A DNA stretch of 64,000 bases, from the NCBI RefSeq assembly GCF_921293095.1, contig NC_060254.1:62356069-62420068 (forward strand), in the 5' to 3' direction. Position numbers and translations under genes: made by a program. Of the stretch, positions 60,413-64,000 are shown piece after piece. The notes under the pieces were generated by a model. It was not told where the DNA came from, made no database searches, and worked only from the letters and a program-made list of their open reading frames with translations. Within the stretch, counting starts at the first letter, position 1, and each line of letters starts with the position of its first letter. The DNA is from Ischnura elegans (taxonomy: Eukaryota > Arthropoda > Insecta > Odonata > Coenagrionidae).

Positions 60413-61089
60413 GATATCATCGATGGAATTAATGTGAAATCAGTTACCAGATCCACAAAATATCCAACAAGATACCAAATTTCCATGTGAGATGCACACT
60501 GAAGCAACTACTCTGGATACATTCATTGTAGAGACCACTATCCAAACACTAATTCTCAGGCAAATTAACTGCTCCACAAAACAGTAAGCAGGAAACTTAA
60601 CCAATGAGAAGAGATTGAAATGGGCACAATAAATGTAAATATCAAATACTACAAAAAAATTAAGAGATTTATCACATTTTATCACCAAATTGGGAAGGCC
60701 AATCAGATATTATGGTCACATTACACCCTGATCCAAACCCCCCTAAAGAAAATCGCTGACCATGTATGTGCAAACAATATTACTTGAACCGAAATGAAAA
60801 CTTTCATTTAAGACTAAGTTTAAAAAAAAACAATTACTTAATAACTATTCACGAAAATCCACATTTTCCTTCCTTAGTGTAATTATACTTAGCTTTGGGA
60901 ACTTTCATATCCAGATTACTTCCCAGGTGGGTATTTGATGGAGATATGATAATTTCTCTCTCAATCTAAATCTTGCAGACACAGGTGGATTCCACATGGA
61001 GCCCAGTTGGATTCAAGTATCTGGGTGGTGAATGAATTACTGAATCACAGCCTATGGAACCAAACTGGCATCAATTTGGTAGGAAGGTG
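60413..61089. other. probable intron or flank of the DUF229 gene
   Basis: CpG-poor, AT-rich DNA without a recognised gene or repeat. Confidence 0.4.
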
Positions 61090-61786
61090 CAGTAAAACCT
61101 CTATGTAGTGAACCTATTTAAATCATAAACCTCCATACTTCATACCCCCCCTCCCAACTGTCCCGTCAGATTTACATGTAAATTTATAGGCAAACCTCTT
61201 TTTAGTGAACCTCTTCATCTCGTTAAACCTCTACTTATCATACCAAGGAGACACGCCTGAGGTGGCCTAACTACCGCCGCAAATTCTACCGAGACAACTA
61301 CAGACCATTAATGCAGCCACGATTGCATACATGGAATGAAAATATCAGCAATAAATGCTTCACACTTATTTTTTTCTTATACACCTTTAATATGCTGTAA
61401 TTTTCATGTTAATCATTAGTTATGGTCATTTTGTTCCATATGAGAGCATACCTAACAGTAAATAAGAAAAAAGGTATCCAACTATTCTAATCATTTTAAG
61501 TGACTGTTGAATTGATAGAGATCACATCCTTTTTTCTCGAATTATGGTAAAAATCACATGAGAGCACTCGCTTTATGAAATTATTAAATAATAAATACAT
61601 GTTCACTAATGTAAGCATGTTTGTTTAAACACATAAATATAATGGTTTAAAACAGAGTAGAGCCTTTCATTTCCAAAGGATATGAACAAATGGTGCCTAT
61701 CACTAAAACCTCTTTACAGTGAACCTCCATACAACAAATTGCCCAAATTTTGGTCCTCTCCATTACGATGTAAACAGGTTTTACTG
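61090..61786 (+). mobile_element. pogo/Tigger-like non-autonomous DNA element (tentative)
   Basis: CAGTAAAACCT (61090-61100) and AGGTTTTACTG (61776-61786) are perfect 11-bp terminal inverted repeats. The start CAGT with AAACCTC resembles pogo/Tigger ends. A TA follows on the right, but the left flank is TG, so the expected TA duplication is not seen. The motif AAACCTCTNNNNAGTGAACCT recurs near 61095, 61192 and 61705. There is no ORF. Confidence 0.5.
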
Positions 61787-64000
61787 TATTTGGTAGAGGT
61801 TACCAACAGCTTTGGTCATTTTTTCCAGCGGGAAGGGAGGGAAATGAAGGTTACATAAAGAGAGAGAAATCTAGCCCACCCTTAACAAAAGCACAAAGTG
61901 GACTATAGCTTAACATCTTATCCAATGGACAGAGAGCTGTATGTGCTCTCCACCAACTACTAAGCAGGGATCAAGCAGTCACTGAAAATCTCCACCATTA
62001 CTGATTTTTGGACCCAGGCCCAGACGGTGGAAAGCCTCAAACCAACCCCAACCCGATTGACCTTTTAGCCCAACTCAATGCACACTAAGGTGCCAAATAG
62101 TGTGATCATGGACCTGTTCTACTCAGAATAGTGTCTTGAGCAGGTTTTTTTTCCATGACAGCTCACATCTTAGCTCTGGTATCAGAAGTATCTGGCATCA
62201 CCCTCTGTTCCTAAACACAAACTGGTACTCTCCCACTAGAGTCATTGATATCTAGTCATTTGGTTATGATGAGGGATGAGAGAAAATGGTTCTCTAATTG
62301 CATGTAATGTTTAGCTTACAGCATATACCTCAGAATCTGGATTGTTATCTACAAGTGTGATGCAAAACATTTTTACCGGATAAAACTTTTAAGCTAATAC
62401 TTTTACAGGACTGAGGAGTGAGGTGTGCCATGCCATAGCCAATAGTGTGGCTGCCAGCAGATGGTAAGGGTGACGGGGTTTGCACCGAGCGCCTTCACTT
62501 CAGCATTTTTGCATTGAAGAAATAAACATATGATACAATGGATGAGATTTTCACCCAAATGACTGGTAGCGGTACGTGGGAGATTCCACTTTTAATGATT
62601 TTTTAAACGTTCAAGAGGCTTCAAACCAATTATAATCCACACCAATCCAGAAAATACCTTACTTCTCTACCCATTGGGCTAATCCCTTCCCTCTCATTTA
62701 ATGATTAAATGGAAACTACAAGTGAAACCAATTATTACACTGAAAAACTACTATGTTAATATTTTTCCATTACATTTATAGTTATCCATGGCAAATTTAT
62801 CAGAAATACATAGTGGGCTTGTTCAAATCTGGTCCATTAACTTGATATAACTTAAATATCCTCAAATAATCCTGACATGATATAAGCTTCCGACTCAATG
62901 AGGGAGGAGGAATCACATGCATTGTCGATTAAGACTTCATTTACAATAACATATAAATGTAGTCGCAATGAATACATTTTTTAGATAATTAGATATGTTA
63001 ATCTATCCTACAGGACCAATCAAACCAACAAAATATTTGGAGAGAATAGGTTTCATAACATCTCATACATAATTATAGAGATTTTTCTGGGCTAAAACAT
63101 TCTGCTGATAATTGCCAGGGTTAGAATGATGAATTGATGTCCAATTATGAGGGTGAGAGTCGCTTAAGTTATGGCTCACTCTAAAATAATCCTAACATGC
63201 ACATCGCTAAGTGAATCCATTCATCATATACTTAGTGGACCACGAGTAAAGAAGGGGACTACTGTATGCATGAAGTCCTAATATATATCTTTTGACTGGT
63301 AAAAAACACAAATCACTCTTTGTAGCTGTGCAGAAGTGTCCCCCTTCCATTTTATGGGTTTACAGTTTCATTATGAAAATTTTAGCATTTTACGATATTT
63401 GCAATGGCCAAGTTAATTTGAAAGTTTTAATGAAATAGGCTGACGAATGTAATGAGAATCTGGTTGAGCTAGAAGCAGTAATAAAATGCTACAAATGTGT
63501 AGTGTACGTATCAGCATTGCAGAGACGCAATAGCAGTAGCCTCAAATAATATATTTAAATTGAGCCATGGTAAAGCAAGGATTTATTTCGTTACTCCTCA
63601 GCTTTTCTGGGCTTAAGGATATATTTGGGGGGATATCTGAACATGTGTGCTGATCATGATATTCTACTTTCCAAGATCTTATTAATATTTCAGAAGTCAC
63701 TGCACAACTTTTGTACACCTAAATAGAAGATGAAATTTGATAAAAAACAAAAGTGAAATGATCGTAGGATAAAGGGTTTCACAGGTTAAAAGGCTAACTA
63801 TAGAAAAAATATCACTGAAGACTACATGACAAGCAGGTGGATTTGTCTTTCAAATTTTTTAAAGATAAAACAAGTGAACCTGAGATTGGGAATTATATTG
63901 ATGACAAATATAAATTATAGCTAACAAAAGGAGTATAACAGAAACAATTTAACCTTTACAACCATCCGCCTCCATAATTTTCAGAGAAAAACCGAGATGT
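61787..64000. other. gene-free, CpG-poor DNA
   Basis: Probably intron or upstream flank of the DUF229 gene. I see no exon with both splice signals and coding content, and no transposon end. Confidence 0.4.

Overview
This is eukaryotic nuclear DNA, most likely from an arthropod and probably an insect with a large, transposon-rich genome. The pointers are GT-AG introns, AT-rich non-coding DNA, a DUF229-family gene (a family common in insects and nematodes), Penelope-like, RTE-like and other LINE sequences, many tRNA-derived SINE relics and a hAT-type MITE. I cannot name the species.

Layout. Positions 1 to about 45,300 hold no protein gene I can support. They are made of relics and repeats: an RTE-like LINE tail (4.9-5.2 kb), tandem duplications (6.9-8.35 kb), a three-unit satellite-like block (11.8-12.85 kb), tRNA-like SINE heads, GC-rich purine tracts, a SINE-like array (34.9-36.7 kb) and three fold-back retroposons with clear 12-14 bp target-site duplications (15.5, 32.7 and 38.8 kb).

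The genic part begins near 45.4 kb, with a CRE/ETS-type promoter signature. A four-exon gene of unknown function runs on the plus strand (46,222-52,756, 510 residues by my splicing). Its 4.5 kb last intron carries a Penelope-like GIY-YIG fragment and a 5'-truncated LINE, both antisense. A convergent minus-strand gene follows (56,245-58,254), encoding a type II membrane DUF229 sulfatase/phosphatase-like protein. Upstream of it, 58.3-64 kb looks like its 5' intron or flank and holds a hAT MITE with a perfect 8-bp target duplication and a pogo-like TIR element.

At large scale, CpG is common left of about 45.5 kb and sparse to the right. This is the pattern expected if the genic part is methylated in the germ line. 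The step falls on the CRE/ETS promoter, so that promoter may drive the plus-strand gene. The most interesting signal is the set of palindromic, Penelope-like fold-back retroposons with hammerhead-like cores. One of them carries a 147-bp segment that also lies about 1.4 kb away without the arms.
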